A DNA stretch of 32,285 nt from CAYGWP01 sp964353455 (GTDB lineage: Bacteria > Planctomycetota > Phycisphaerae > FEN-1346), in NCBI GenBank assembly GCA_964353455.1, contig CAYGWP010000424.1:1-32285 (forward strand), read 5' to 3'. Both the position numbers and the translations under genes were made by a program. Below the pieces are notes generated by a model. It was given only the letters and a program-made list of their open reading frames with translations, was not told the DNA's origin and did not search any database. Shown here one piece after another: positions 7,723-15,462 of this stretch (position 1 is its first letter; each line of letters opens with the position of its first letter).

Positions 7723-8997
7723 CTAGCCGCCCAGGCCCTCCAGGGGCATCTCGCGTTGCTCGCCGGAGGCCATGTCGCGGACCGTGACGCGGCCGGTCTC
7801 GGCCATGTTGTCGCCGATGATGACGACAAACCTGGCGGCGGCATCGGCCGCCTTTTTCATCTGGCGTTTGAGGTTGCCGCCCTTGAGGTCGAACTGGGTC
7901 GGCACGTTCTTATCGCGGAGGCGGCGGACAACCCGCAGGACGTCGGCCCAATTCTCGCCGCCGGCCGATGCCACGAAATACTCGGCCGGGCGCTCGGCCT
8001 CGGGCCTCAGGCCGCGCTCCTCAAGGAGGAGGCCCAGGACCACGTCGCCGCAGCCGAAGCCGCAGGCGGGCATCGCCTTGCCGCCGAGTTCGCCCAGGAG
8101 TCGGTCGTATCGTCCGCCGCCGAAGATCGCGCGGAACTCGCCCTTCAGGTCGTGGACTTCCCAGACGGGGCCGGTGTAATACGCCAGGCCGCGCACGATG
8201 CCGATGTCAAACCTGCACCACTCGGCGATGCCGTAGCCTTCGAGGAAGCCGAAGAGGCGGGTGAGCGTCTCGGCGGCGTCGGCGACCTCCGGCGTCGAGA
8301 GTTCGCCGGAATCGACATCATTGAGGTTCTTCCATGATAGGATCCGCTCGAGGCCCTCCCGCTGGGCCGGCGCAAGGCCCGCCTCGGCCAGCATCGCCGA
8401 GAGCGATTCCGGCGGAACCTTGTCGCGCTTGTCGAGGACGGCGAACACCTGCGCGACGCGGTCCTCGGCGATTCCCAGATGCCTGACAAGCGCCCCCAGC
8501 AGCCGCCGGTCGTTGACCTTCACCGTGACGTCCTGCGGACCAAGCCCCAGCGACTTCAGGGCATCGACGGCGACGGAGATGCACTCGGCATCGGCGATAA
8601 CGCCCTCGATGCCCACAAGGTCAACGTTCCACTGGAAGAACTCGCGGAGGCGGCCCTTCTGCGCACGCTCGTAACGGAAGCAGCGCGAGATGTTAAACCA
8701 CCGGATCGGCTCGGGCAGCGATGCCTGCCGCGCGGCAATCATGCGGGCAAGGGTCGGCGTGAATTCCGGACGCAGGGCCAGCGTGCGGTCGCTCTTATCC
8801 TTGAGCCAGTAGAGTTGCTCGGCGATCTCAGGACCGCTCTTGTCGGTGTAGAGTTCGAGGGGCTCCAGTTCCGGGCCGTCCACCTCGACGAAGCCAGCCC
8901 TGCGGCTGGCGTCCCGCCACCGCTCGACCAGCCAGTTGCGGAGTGCCATGTCCTCCGGGTAGAAATCCCGCGTTCCGCGGACCGTTTGGATTTTCAT
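7723..8997 (-). CDS. hisS: Histidyl-tRNA synthetase
   Basis: HisS charges tRNA-His in the cytoplasm; this copy is 424 residues, the usual length. Class II aminoacyl-tRNA synthetase motifs are clear: motif 1 region VRGTRDFYPED, motif 2 CFRYERAQKGRLREFFQW, the histidine-binding RGLAYYTGPVWE and GGGRYDRLLGELG, and a C-terminal anticodon-binding domain with VPTQFDLKGGNLKRQMKKA and FVVIIGDNM. The ATG at 8997 has AAGGA about 6 bases upstream; a TTG two codons earlier is less likely. It sits between a lipoprotein gene and the PD-(D/E)XK-like gene with gaps of about 20 and 6 bases. Confidence 0.97.
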   Translation of the reverse strand: MKIQTVRGTRDFYPEDMALRNWLVERWRDASRRAGFVEVDGPELEPLELYTDKSGPEIAEQLYWLKDKSDRTLALRPEFTPTLARMIAARQASLPEPIRWFNISRCFRYERAQKGRLREFFQWNVDLVGIEGVIADAECISVAVDALKSLGLGPQDVTVKVNDRRLLGALVRHLGIAEDRVAQVFAVLDKRDKVPPESLSAMLAEAGLAPAQREGLERILSWKNLNDVDSGELSTPEVADAAETLTRLFGFLEGYGIAEWCRFDIGIVRGLAYYTGPVWEVHDLKGEFRAIFGGGRYDRLLGELGGKAMPACGFGCGDVVLGLLLEERGLRPEAERPAEYFVASAGGENWADVLRVVRRLRDKNVPTQFDLKGGNLKRQMKKAADAAARFVVIIGDNMAETGRVTVRDMASGEQREMPLEGLGG

Positions 8998-9017
8998 CAA
9001 CAATCCTTCATAAGCGG

Positions 9018-9785
9018 CTACGGCGTCTCGATGTCTTTGGCGAAGCGCTCCAGCGAGCCGTCGGCGTGCTCGACAACGAGTTCAACCCGCGTGGCGCCCG
9101 CGCGGCTAACTTCATCATAAGAAGGCGCGTAAGCGACCTCGCAGGCGCCCTTCGCATCCGGCCCCAGCACGAGGAGGTAACCGGCGCCGTCCTTGACCGC
9201 CGCCGGCCTGCGGGGGATTTCCTTGCGGCCACCATCGGCGCGGGTCAGACTCAACTCGATGCGCTTCGGCGGTCCGCCGCGGGCCGCGAACGGCAGGCTG
9301 ACCTGCACGCGGTAACAGGTGATCTTCATCACCTGCTCGCGAGCGGTCTGCACGTCCGGCTTCTCGCCCGCGCCGGGGTAATAATACCACTTGCCGTCAT
9401 TCTTGTCATAGACCCAGTCGCACCGGCCGCGCATGAGATACGGCGAGGCATACACCTCGTAGGCCTGCGGCTGTGCGCCGGCGTGAAAGATGTGCATCCA
9501 GCGATAGCGTGCTTCGACCTTGGCGGTGTCAACGACGGTCTCATCGCCCTTGATGCCGAAGATGACGAAGTTGGCGCTGCCTGGCTGGCATTCGAGTTCA
9601 AACGTCACCGGCTCGCCGTCGTAGGCCCATTGACTTTTCTGGAGCGACATCGAGCCGTCGGGCGTAGCCGTATCGGCCCAGAGGCGAGAGTGGGCCGGCA
9701 TGCCGCACCCGGCGGCGCACCCGAGCGCCATCGCGGCGGCCGCGAGGCAGATGAGGGGTTGATTTCGGTTGGGTCTTGGCGGCAT
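9018..9785 (-). CDS. Putative lipoprotein of unknown function
   Basis: A 255-residue protein with an N-terminal signal (LICLAAAAMALGCAAGCGM). Two cysteines could serve as the lipidation site, although neither fits the classical lipobox perfectly. The mature part is beta-rich with many Tyr and Trp residues (RWMHIFHAG, CDWVYDKNDGKWYYYPG), compatible with an envelope beta-sandwich domain. No catalytic motif is apparent. AGAGG lies upstream of the ATG. It is in line with pssA (18-base gap) and hisS (about 20-base gap). Confidence 0.75.
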   Translation of the reverse strand: MPPRPNRNQPLICLAAAAMALGCAAGCGMPAHSRLWADTATPDGSMSLQKSQWAYDGEPVTFELECQPGSANFVIFGIKGDETVVDTAKVEARYRWMHIFHAGAQPQAYEVYASPYLMRGRCDWVYDKNDGKWYYYPGAGEKPDVQTAREQVMKITCYRVQVSLPFAARGGPPKRIELSLTRADGGRKEIPRRPAAVKDGAGYLLVLGPDAKGACEVAYAPSYDEVSRAGATRVELVVEHADGSLERFAKDIETP

Positions 9786-9803
9786 GACAGGGCCTCTGGG
9801 TCC

Positions 9804-10673
9804 TCAGGTTGGCGGCGAGTCGGTCGGAGGCTGGATCGGGAAATCGGAGGGCGAGCCGTGCCTCCTGCCGCGCCGCCCGCCGATCCGGCGGAAGATGGCC
9901 AGCACCGGCCCGCTCAGCGCATACGCGCCGAAGCCGATCGGCAGCGTGATCTCCCTCACAAGGAACGCCAGCGCAATACAGAGTACGATCAGCACCAGGT
10001 GGCCGACTGACCGCCGGCCCCGGACGAACTGGTTCAGGAGGTGCAGGTACCGCAGGCGCGAGACCATAAGGAGGCCGAGCGCCACGGCGGCGACGGGCAG
10101 CGACCAGAGGATGGTCTGTGCCCCGCAGCCCGGCTTGGTTTCCGGCCAGAAGTCCGTCAGGACGATAATGAGCGACACGAGCGCGCCCGCGGCGGCGGGC
10201 GACGGCAGGCCCTTGAAACTCAGGTGGGCCTCCTCGTCGTGGACGTTCTCGACGTTGAACCTGGCCAGGCGAATGAGCGCACAGCCCAGGTACACCGCCC
10301 CGCAGATCCAGGCGAGCCGCAGGATTTCCACGAGGCCGGTAGGGATGAGCGTATCGCGGAGGCCCTCGACGACGACGCGGTTCATGAGGAAGGCCGGAGC
10401 GACGCCGAAACTGACGACATCGGCCATGCTGTCCAACTGTCCGCCGAAGTCGCTCGTGGCGCGGGCGAACCGCGCGAGGCGCCCGTCGAGGGCGTCGAGG
10501 ATCATCGCCCCGATGACGAAGTACCCGGCCCACTTGATGTCGTTGCTGAACACGGTGTGCGCGCTGTCCGGGACCATCAGCGCCTTGGTCGTCAGCGTGA
10601 CGGCGGCGAATCCGCAGAGCGCGTTGCCGAGCGTGCAGAGCGACGCCAGGATGGAGACCCGCGGAATCCTCAT
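9804..10673 (-). CDS. pssA: CDP-diacylglycerol-serine O-phosphatidyltransferase
   Basis: PssA makes phosphatidylserine from CDP-diacylglycerol and serine at the membrane. The CDP-alcohol phosphatidyltransferase motif is intact: DGRLAR, eight residues, G, three residues, D, three residues, D (DGRLARFARATSDFGGQLD then SMAD). N-terminal SILASLCTLGNALCGFAAV and several later hydrophobic segments give the usual multi-pass topology. About 289 residues. The ATG at 10673 overlaps the psd stop by 4 bases (ATGA), coupling synthesis and decarboxylation. The last 20 or so residues are basic and Pro-rich. The same frame is open far upstream but would run through psd. Confidence 0.95.
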   Translation of the reverse strand: MRIPRVSILASLCTLGNALCGFAAVTLTTKALMVPDSAHTVFSNDIKWAGYFVIGAMILDALDGRLARFARATSDFGGQLDSMADVVSFGVAPAFLMNRVVVEGLRDTLIPTGLVEILRLAWICGAVYLGCALIRLARFNVENVHDEEAHLSFKGLPSPAAAGALVSLIIVLTDFWPETKPGCGAQTILWSLPVAAVALGLLMVSRLRYLHLLNQFVRGRRSVGHLVLIVLCIALAFLVREITLPIGFGAYALSGPVLAIFRRIGGRRGRRHGSPSDFPIQPPTDSPPT

Positions 10674-11326
10674 CGGAACCGCCCCAGGACCGTCTCGCCC
10701 GCCCGGACTCGCCGGCCCAATTCGACCATGACCTCGAAGCCGCTGTCGGCGGGCACATAGACCTCGGCCCGCGACCCGAATTTGATCATGCCGATCCGCT
10801 GGCCGCGCTCCAGGCGGTCGCCGACGGCGGCCGCGCAGACGATCCGCCGCGCCAGGACCCCTGCCACCTGCCGGACGACGATCCGCGTGCCGCGGCCTTC
10901 CGCATCGCCGATGGCGATGGTGTTGGACTCGTTCTCGGCCGACGATTCCGGCCGCCGGGCATCGAGGAACCGGCCCGGGCGGTGCTCGACGGCCTCGACC
11001 CGGCCGGCGCACGGCGAACGATTGACGTGGACGCTCGCGAGCGACATGAAAATGCCGATCTTATGGGCCGGACGCCCCAGAAACCGCGGCTCCTCCGTTT
11101 CGGTCACCTCAACAACCCGGCCGTCGGCCGGGGCGACGACAAGGCCCGGCCCGTCGGGCGCCCTGCGCTCCGGGTCGCGAAAGAAGGCGACGACAAAGAG
11201 GATCGCGGCCGCAAAGATCGGCGCCAAGTACCACGCCAGCGCGGCGGAGATGATGAGGCCGGCCAGCGCCGGGCCGCCAAACAGCGCGAGTTCTCGAACC
11301 CCGTACTTAGCCAGAGGAATCCGCAC
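10670..11326 (-). CDS. psd: Phosphatidylserine decarboxylase (short proenzyme type)
   Basis: Psd converts phosphatidylserine to phosphatidylethanolamine. The 218-residue proenzyme has an N-terminal hydrophobic region (LAGLIISAALAWYLAPIF), PADGRVVEV with the catalytic Asp (D68), VHVNRSP with the His (H100), and the self-cleavage site KFGSRAEVYVP, where cleavage between G184 and S185 would create the pyruvoyl group. The short GS form rather than LGST is typical of the compact Psd class. The start codon is GTG and lies inside the end of the cysteine-cluster gene (20-base overlap). With pssA it forms a complete PE pathway from CDP-diacylglycerol. Confidence 0.95.
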   Translation of the reverse strand: MRIPLAKYGVRELALFGGPALAGLIISAALAWYLAPIFAAAILFVVAFFRDPERRAPDGPGLVVAPADGRVVEVTETEEPRFLGRPAHKIGIFMSLASVHVNRSPCAGRVEAVEHRPGRFLDARRPESSAENESNTIAIGDAEGRGTRIVVRQVAGVLARRIVCAAAVGDRLERGQRIGMIKFGSRAEVYVPADSGFEVMVELGRRVRAGETVLGRFR

Positions 11327-11711
11327 AGGTTTTTTCCTCCAGCCGCGATTTGTAGAAGTGGCCGCACGGCACCCGCGTCAGTTTCAAGTCCATCGCGTCA
11401 ATCGGGAAGTCGCGGCAGGTGACGGTCCGCCTCTCGTACCGGTCGCAGCGCAGGTCGTTCGTCAGGAACGGGCAGCGGAACGTGAGGTGGCAGCAGGCGC
11501 CGCACTGGCGGCACTCGCCGAGGCGCTCGGCCCTCATGCGGGCGACGTAGTCCGGCTTCACGCGGCACAGGTACTGACGTCGCGCCTGGCCCGCCAGCCT
11601 GAGGAGCAACCACCACGCGCGTCTGGCCGGGTCATGGGGGCGGCGGGTGTACGGCTGATTCGGTGGCGCGATCCCGTTGCCGCTATGGTTTTCCGAAGCC
11701 ATGTCCGTCAT
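11307..11711 (-). CDS. YkgJ-family cysteine cluster protein
   Basis: A 134-residue protein with CRQCGACCHLTFRC (C67, C70, C73, C74, C80) and further cysteines at C89, in VTCRDFP and in VPCGHF, the pattern of the YkgJ/UPF0153 zinc- or iron-binding family of unknown function. The 48 N-terminal residues are basic and Pro-rich with a hydrophobic patch (AWWLLLRLAG). Its ATG overlaps the stop of the upstream hexuloisomerase-like gene by 4 bases, and its end overlaps psd by 20, so it is embedded in the phospholipid operon. An in-frame ATG three codons later is also possible. Confidence 0.85.
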   Translation of the reverse strand: MTDMASENHSGNGIAPPNQPYTRRPHDPARRAWWLLLRLAGQARRQYLCRVKPDYVARMRAERLGECRQCGACCHLTFRCPFLTNDLRCDRYERRTVTCRDFPIDAMDLKLTRVPCGHFYKSRLEEKTCADSSG

Positions 11712-12265
11712 TCCAGGTTTGCGTGACGAGCATCGAGGTCCTGCGGCGGGGTGCCAAGCCGCCGACCGATCTCAGCGCTCACGGCATCGAGAAGAACCAT
11801 CAGGGCCTGCTCAAAGAGCGAGCCCCCGTACTGGACCGACACGCCGGCGCCCGAAGGCGTCCGCTTCGACGGCGCAGGTATGACGATCATCTCGTTGGCC
11901 AGGCGGGCCATGGGCGAATCGGGCGTCGCCGTGACGGCGAAGAGTCGCGCCCCGGCGGCCTGGGCCACCTGGCTCACGAGGACGGTCACCTGGGTCTCGC
12001 CGCTGGCGGAGCACGAGACGAGGAGGTCGCCTGACTTGATGGACGGCGTCGTTGTGTCGCCGACGATGTAGGTCACGAGTCCCAGGTGCATGAGGCGCAC
12101 GGCGAACGCGCGGGCCATCAGTCCCGACCGCCCGCCGCCGGCCACGTAAATCCGGTCGGCTTCCAGGACGGCCTCGACGAGGCGCTCCATGCCGTCCGGC
12201 GGCACGCGGCCGAGCGTCCGGCTCATCTCGTCCAGAATCTCGTTGATCGTCTTCTTGATCGGCAT
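11708..12265 (-). CDS. 6-phospho-3-hexuloisomerase-like SIS protein
   Basis: A 185-residue single SIS-domain protein. The motifs AGGGRSGLMARAFAVRLMHL, VGDTTTPSIKSGDLLVSCS and ASGET match the PHI/HxlB family, which isomerises hexulose-6-phosphate in the ribulose monophosphate pathway. No hexulose phosphate synthase (HxlA) is next to it, so the true substrate is open; other sugar-phosphate isomerase roles are possible. The ATG at 12265 follows a purine-rich GGGGTAGGG stretch. It is the first gene of the long minus-strand run, with a promoter candidate just upstream. Upstream in-frame codons are poor and unlikely to be translated. Confidence 0.85.
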   Translation of the reverse strand: MPIKKTINEILDEMSRTLGRVPPDGMERLVEAVLEADRIYVAGGGRSGLMARAFAVRLMHLGLVTYIVGDTTTPSIKSGDLLVSCSASGETQVTVLVSQVAQAAGARLFAVTATPDSPMARLANEMIVIPAPSKRTPSGAGVSVQYGGSLFEQALMVLLDAVSAEIGRRLGTPPQDLDARHANLE

Positions 12266-12292
12266 CGCCCTACCCCGCCCGGACCGGACGTA

Positions 12293-12321
12293 AGTATAAC
12301 GCGGCGGTCCGGCGGCCACAA
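12293..12321 (-). promoter_or_regulatory. Sigma70-like promoter candidate for the hexuloisomerase/psd/pssA run
   Basis: On the minus strand TTGTGG (12321-12316) and TATACT (12298-12293) are separated by 17 bases. Transcription would begin about 20 bases before the ATG at 12265. The -10 is strong and the -35 moderate. The placement in a divergent intergenic gap supports it. Confidence 0.5.
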
Positions 12322-12364
12322 AAGGATTTACGCAATCCTGTTTTCGCCACTGCGGCGGTGATGC

Positions 12365-12393
12365 TTGACACCCCGGCCGCAGGCCGTTAGTTT
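12365..12393 (+). promoter_or_regulatory. Promoter candidate for the glycosyltransferase gene
   Basis: A perfect TTGACA at 12365-12370 is followed 17 bases later by TAGTTT (12388-12393), a weak -10. The ATG is only 9 bases further on, so a transcript from here would be nearly leaderless. The weak -10 keeps this tentative. Confidence 0.35.
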
Positions 12394-12401
12394 GGTGGCC
12401 G

Positions 12402-13496
12402 ATGAAGCATATCCTCGTCAGTCCGCTTTCGTGGGGCCTCGGGCACGCCACCCGCGACCTGCCGATCATCCGGGATTTCCTGGCGCGCGGCCATCACGTG
12501 ACGGTGGCGGCGGAGGGCCGGGCGCTGGCGCTTCTGAAGCAAGAGGTCCCGCAGTGCGATTTCGTGGAACTGCGGGACTACCCCACCCCCTACTCTTCCG
12601 GGCGGTATTTCGTGCCGAAGTTCCTGGCGATGGCCCCCGCGATGCTGGCGGCGATCGAGCGCGAGACCGTCAACGTGCGGCGGCTGCTCCGGAAGCAGAA
12701 GTTCGACCTCATCCTGAGCGACAACAGGTTCCGCGTACGCTCGGACGGCACCCCGAGTTTCGTCATCTCGCACCAACTGCGTTTCATGACGCCGCCGTCC
12801 ATCCATTACATGGATACCGTGACGGAGTTCTTCAACTACCTGTACCTGGCGCCGTTCGACCGTGTCATCGTCCCCGACGTGGCGCACCCGACGGAGAACC
12901 TCTCCGGCCGCCTGTCGCACCAGACGCGGTGGCTCAAACCGTCGGGGAAGGTTTACTATGCCGGGGTCATGTCGAGCACGGCCCGCATGAACGTGCCGCA
13001 GGATGTTGACCTCTTCATCTCCGTCTCCGGTCCCGAGCCGCAACGGACGCAACTGGAGGAGATCATCCTCCAGCGGGCGCCCGACGTCCGCGCCGACCGG
13101 ATCGTCATCGCCCTCGGCAAACCCGAGACCCGCGAGACCCGCCGGTTGAACGAGCGGATCACGGTCCACAGTTTCCTCGACCGCGCCGGCCAGCAGGAGA
13201 TGCTTAACCGCGCCCGCCTCGTGGTCTGCCGCAGCGGATACACCACGGTCATGGAACTGGCTGAACTCGGGAAGAAGGCCCTCATGATCCCGACACCGGG
13301 CCAGACCGAGCAGGAGTACCTGGGCCGGTACTACGCCGAGCGCGGCTACTTCCACTCCGTGAGCCAGTACGAACTGGACCTGGAGCGCGATGTCGAGAAG
13401 GCCCGGCAGATGACGGGCGTTCCATTTGCCTGCGACACGCGGGCGAACGTCGAGCGGCTGTATCGGGACCTCTTCGCGCCGGCGCTGGAAGCGTGA
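12402..13496 (+). CDS. Glycosyltransferase (GT-B fold, MurG-like)
   Basis: A 364-residue protein with a GT-B layout. The N-terminal ILVSPLSWGLGHATRDLPII with RGHHVTVAAEG is the glycine-rich loop of GT28/MurG-like enzymes. The C-terminal half has VVCRSGYTTVMELAELGKKA, LMIPTPGQTEQEYLGRYY and ERGYF, the nucleotide-sugar binding region. No membrane segment is apparent; it is probably cytoplasmic. The sugar and acceptor are unknown. It is monocistronic, divergent from the hexuloisomerase gene and ending 15 bases before the convergent amidohydrolase. Confidence 0.88.
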   Translation: MKHILVSPLSWGLGHATRDLPIIRDFLARGHHVTVAAEGRALALLKQEVPQCDFVELRDYPTPYSSGRYFVPKFLAMAPAMLAAIERETVNVRRLLRKQKFDLILSDNRFRVRSDGTPSFVISHQLRFMTPPSIHYMDTVTEFFNYLYLAPFDRVIVPDVAHPTENLSGRLSHQTRWLKPSGKVYYAGVMSSTARMNVPQDVDLFISVSGPEPQRTQLEEIILQRAPDVRADRIVIALGKPETRETRRLNERITVHSFLDRAGQQEMLNRARLVVCRSGYTTVMELAELGKKALMIPTPGQTEQEYLGRYYAERGYFHSVSQYELDLERDVEKARQMTGVPFACDTRANVERLYRDLFAPALEA

Positions 13497-13511
13497 CGAT
13501 GCCGCAGCCGT

Positions 13512-14786
13512 CTATACGCCGAAAATCCGCTTCGGGTTGTCCCTGAGGAGCAGCCGCGCGACTTCCAGGGCCTGCTGCTCCCTCAAGCGGCCGGTCTCGA
13601 CGAACTCCCTCGCGAGGACCCGCGCAAGGATCCGCCGGTACATGTTGAACTTCGGCAGGCCGAACTCCACCTTGTACATGTCGCTGTAATAGCCGATCAA
13701 CTTGACCTTTGGCACCGCCTCCAGCCTCGCTCGCAGGTCGTGCTCGATGTGGGCGGGAATGTTGGCGTACCACCAGTGGCCCGAGGGCTTCACGTTGGGG
13801 AATATCCATGCGAACGTCGCGAGTTCGTGCGCCCAGACAATCGAGAGGACAGACACCGTGAAGTCAACCTCCGGGTACCGCCGGAAGAGGTCGGCGTAGT
13901 CGATCATGCTGCCGCGCTTTGAGAGGAGGTCGCGTCCGCCATGGACCCCCGCCGGATACACATTGCGAATGACGCCGATCATCAACTGGAACGGTTTGTG
14001 GAACTGGCGGCACGTGGAGGCCACGAGGTCGAAGGCGAAGACCGAGAGGGCGCCGGCCTCTTCGGCCGAGAGTTCCTTGCCCTTGACGGCCCGCGCGAGT
14101 GCCTTTCCGGCGGCGGCCTCGTCGGGCGGCTCGGGCGAAAAATCCGGCGGCAGGCTGATCGCCGCCGATGCCGCGCCATGCTGCACGAAGTACCGGAACA
14201 GCCACCGGACGGCGTCCCGCAAATCGTCCGCCGAGCCGACCTCCATGCCTGTCTTCACCGCAATCCGGTGCCGCAGGGCCGCATCGCCGAGGTGGAACAC
14301 CAGGTCGTCGGTCCTGAGGCACGGAACAAATACGGACCGGTCCACGCCCGCCAAATCTTCATCGAAGCGGTTTGTCAGAAAGACCTTCTCGATGTTAGAC
14401 TTGGCCAGTACGGTGCGGTAGCGGCCATCCTGCCTGGCGGCCTCGGCAATGACCTGGGCCAGTTCCGGCCAGTTGGAGGATGTGAGCCGGTCGGCCCTGA
14501 ACGCGAAGAGTTCCCGTGCCGCCTCCATCAGCCAACTGTACTGGATGGTGTTGTTCAAGGCGTCCAGCCGCGTGACCATCTCGGCGATGCGGTCGCCCTC
14601 GGCCTTGCGGGGGTCAATGGCGTCGGCCGGCATCCCGGCGGAGTGGGCCAGTTCCGTGTAGTAGTGGTAGCCCAGGAGGTCGCCCAGGGACTGTGCGTGC
14701 GGCGATTCGGGAGGCACGTGGCTGTGGCAGTCAATAGCCCGAATTCCGAGGATTTCGTCGAGAAGCCGCGTTTCGAGTTCGTTCAT
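13512..14786 (-). CDS. Amidohydrolase of the uronate isomerase-like family
   Basis: A 424-residue TIM-barrel metal-dependent protein. IDCHSHVPPE (H21, H23) is the first metal-binding strand of the amidohydrolase superfamily. The C-terminal third, with GHWWYANIPAHIEHDL (from residue 336), YYSDMYKVEFGLPKFNMYRR and LLLRDNPKRIFGV, follows the pattern of UxaC-like proteins. Classic UxaC interconverts glucuronate/fructuronate, but no other hexuronate gene is adjacent and the fit is partial, so the substrate is uncertain; a hydrolase or decarboxylase activity is possible. AAGGG lies about 7 bases before the ATG. Confidence 0.8.
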   Translation of the reverse strand: MNELETRLLDEILGIRAIDCHSHVPPESPHAQSLGDLLGYHYYTELAHSAGMPADAIDPRKAEGDRIAEMVTRLDALNNTIQYSWLMEAARELFAFRADRLTSSNWPELAQVIAEAARQDGRYRTVLAKSNIEKVFLTNRFDEDLAGVDRSVFVPCLRTDDLVFHLGDAALRHRIAVKTGMEVGSADDLRDAVRWLFRYFVQHGAASAAISLPPDFSPEPPDEAAAGKALARAVKGKELSAEEAGALSVFAFDLVASTCRQFHKPFQLMIGVIRNVYPAGVHGGRDLLSKRGSMIDYADLFRRYPEVDFTVSVLSIVWAHELATFAWIFPNVKPSGHWWYANIPAHIEHDLRARLEAVPKVKLIGYYSDMYKVEFGLPKFNMYRRILARVLAREFVETGRLREQQALEVARLLLRDNPKRIFGV

Positions 14787-14926
14787 CCGATGCCCTTCCC
14801 CCCTCCCGCCAGGTTATCGGACTGTCATTATAGACGCCGGAGGCCTGAACGCAACGGCAGCGGCCGCTTTTTCTCCAGAAGAGGGGATTTTTTCGTCCTC
14901 GGTCTCGCGTTTGTTGACAGCGCGCG

Positions 14927-14932
14927 TATAAT
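14927..14932 (+). promoter_or_regulatory. Possible -10 element upstream of the small TPR gene
   Basis: A consensus TATAAT lies about 26 bases before the ATG at 14959. A TTGACA at 14914-14919 is only 7 bases away, too close to act as its -35; no good -35 occurs at 16-18 bases. GGGAG precedes the ATG. Confidence 0.35.
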
Positions 14933-14958
14933 ATACAGGCAGAGCGGGAGCGCGAATT

Positions 14959-15411
14959 ATGCCGTGGACCGAAAACATCTCGGTTGACTGGGGGCATTGG
15001 GACCTTGGGGCCTCGATGATGCGGCCGCTGCCGGAGGGGGTGCTTGCGCGCTTCGGCGGAAACCAGCAGGCCTTTGACATCCGGTTCCTTGAGGATCTCC
15101 TTGTCCGCCTGGGCGACCAGGCGGAACTCCTCGCGCAACTGGGGTTCCTCTACACGGAGGGCGGCCGGTATCGCGACGGCCTGGCCGTGGACCGCCGCCT
15201 GGTGGTCCTCAGGCCGCGCGACCCGATCGCCTACTACAACCTCGCCTGCTCGCACTCGCGCCTCAAGCAGACCACCCGCGCCTTCACCGCCCTGAAGCGG
15301 GCCATCGAGTTGGGTTACCGCGACCCGAAACACATGCAGATAGATGCGGACCTTGAAAACTGCCGCAAGGACCCGCGATGGCGGGACCTCCTCGGCGTCA
15401 TGAAGCCATAG
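14959..15411 (+). CDS. Small TPR protein
   Basis: A 150-residue protein with about two to three TPR-like helical pairs: AELLAQLGFLYTEGGRYRDG, DPIAYYNLACSHSRLKQTTR and AFTALKRAIELGYRDPKHM. The last part (DADLENCRKDPRWRDLLGVM) is the common ending of TPR proteins that sense or bind partners. No signal peptide or membrane segment, so it is probably cytoplasmic and acts through protein contacts. It is monocistronic, divergent from the amidohydrolase and convergent with hslU. Confidence 0.82.
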   Translation: MPWTENISVDWGHWDLGASMMRPLPEGVLARFGGNQQAFDIRFLEDLLVRLGDQAELLAQLGFLYTEGGRYRDGLAVDRRLVVLRPRDPIAYYNLACSHSRLKQTTRAFTALKRAIELGYRDPKHMQIDADLENCRKDPRWRDLLGVMKP

Positions 15412-15436
15412 GTGCGCCGGTTGCCATGCGGGGGTG

Positions 15437-15455
15437 CGCGGCCCTTGGGGCCGCG
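15437..15455. terminator. GC hairpin between convergent TPR gene and hslU
   Basis: A perfect 8-bp stem (CGCGGCCC / GGGCCGCG) with a 3-base loop lies 8 bases beyond the hslU stop and 26 bases beyond the TPR stop. There is no T-tract of note, so it may be a bidirectional terminator or transcript-stabilising stem. Confidence 0.5.
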
Positions 15456-15462
15456 GCTAAAA

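Noticed and set aside
9598..10758. A 386-codon minus-strand frame
   Set aside because: It is out of frame with pssA, whose phosphatidyltransferase motif is intact; the product is Arg/Pro-rich without motifs.
12387..13355. A 322-codon minus-strand frame
   Set aside because: It is antisense to the glycosyltransferase, which has clear GT-B motifs.
14914..14932. TTGACA and TATAAT close together as a full promoter
   Set aside because: The spacing is only 7 bases, far from 16-18, so the pair cannot act as a normal -35/-10; only the -10 was kept as tentative.
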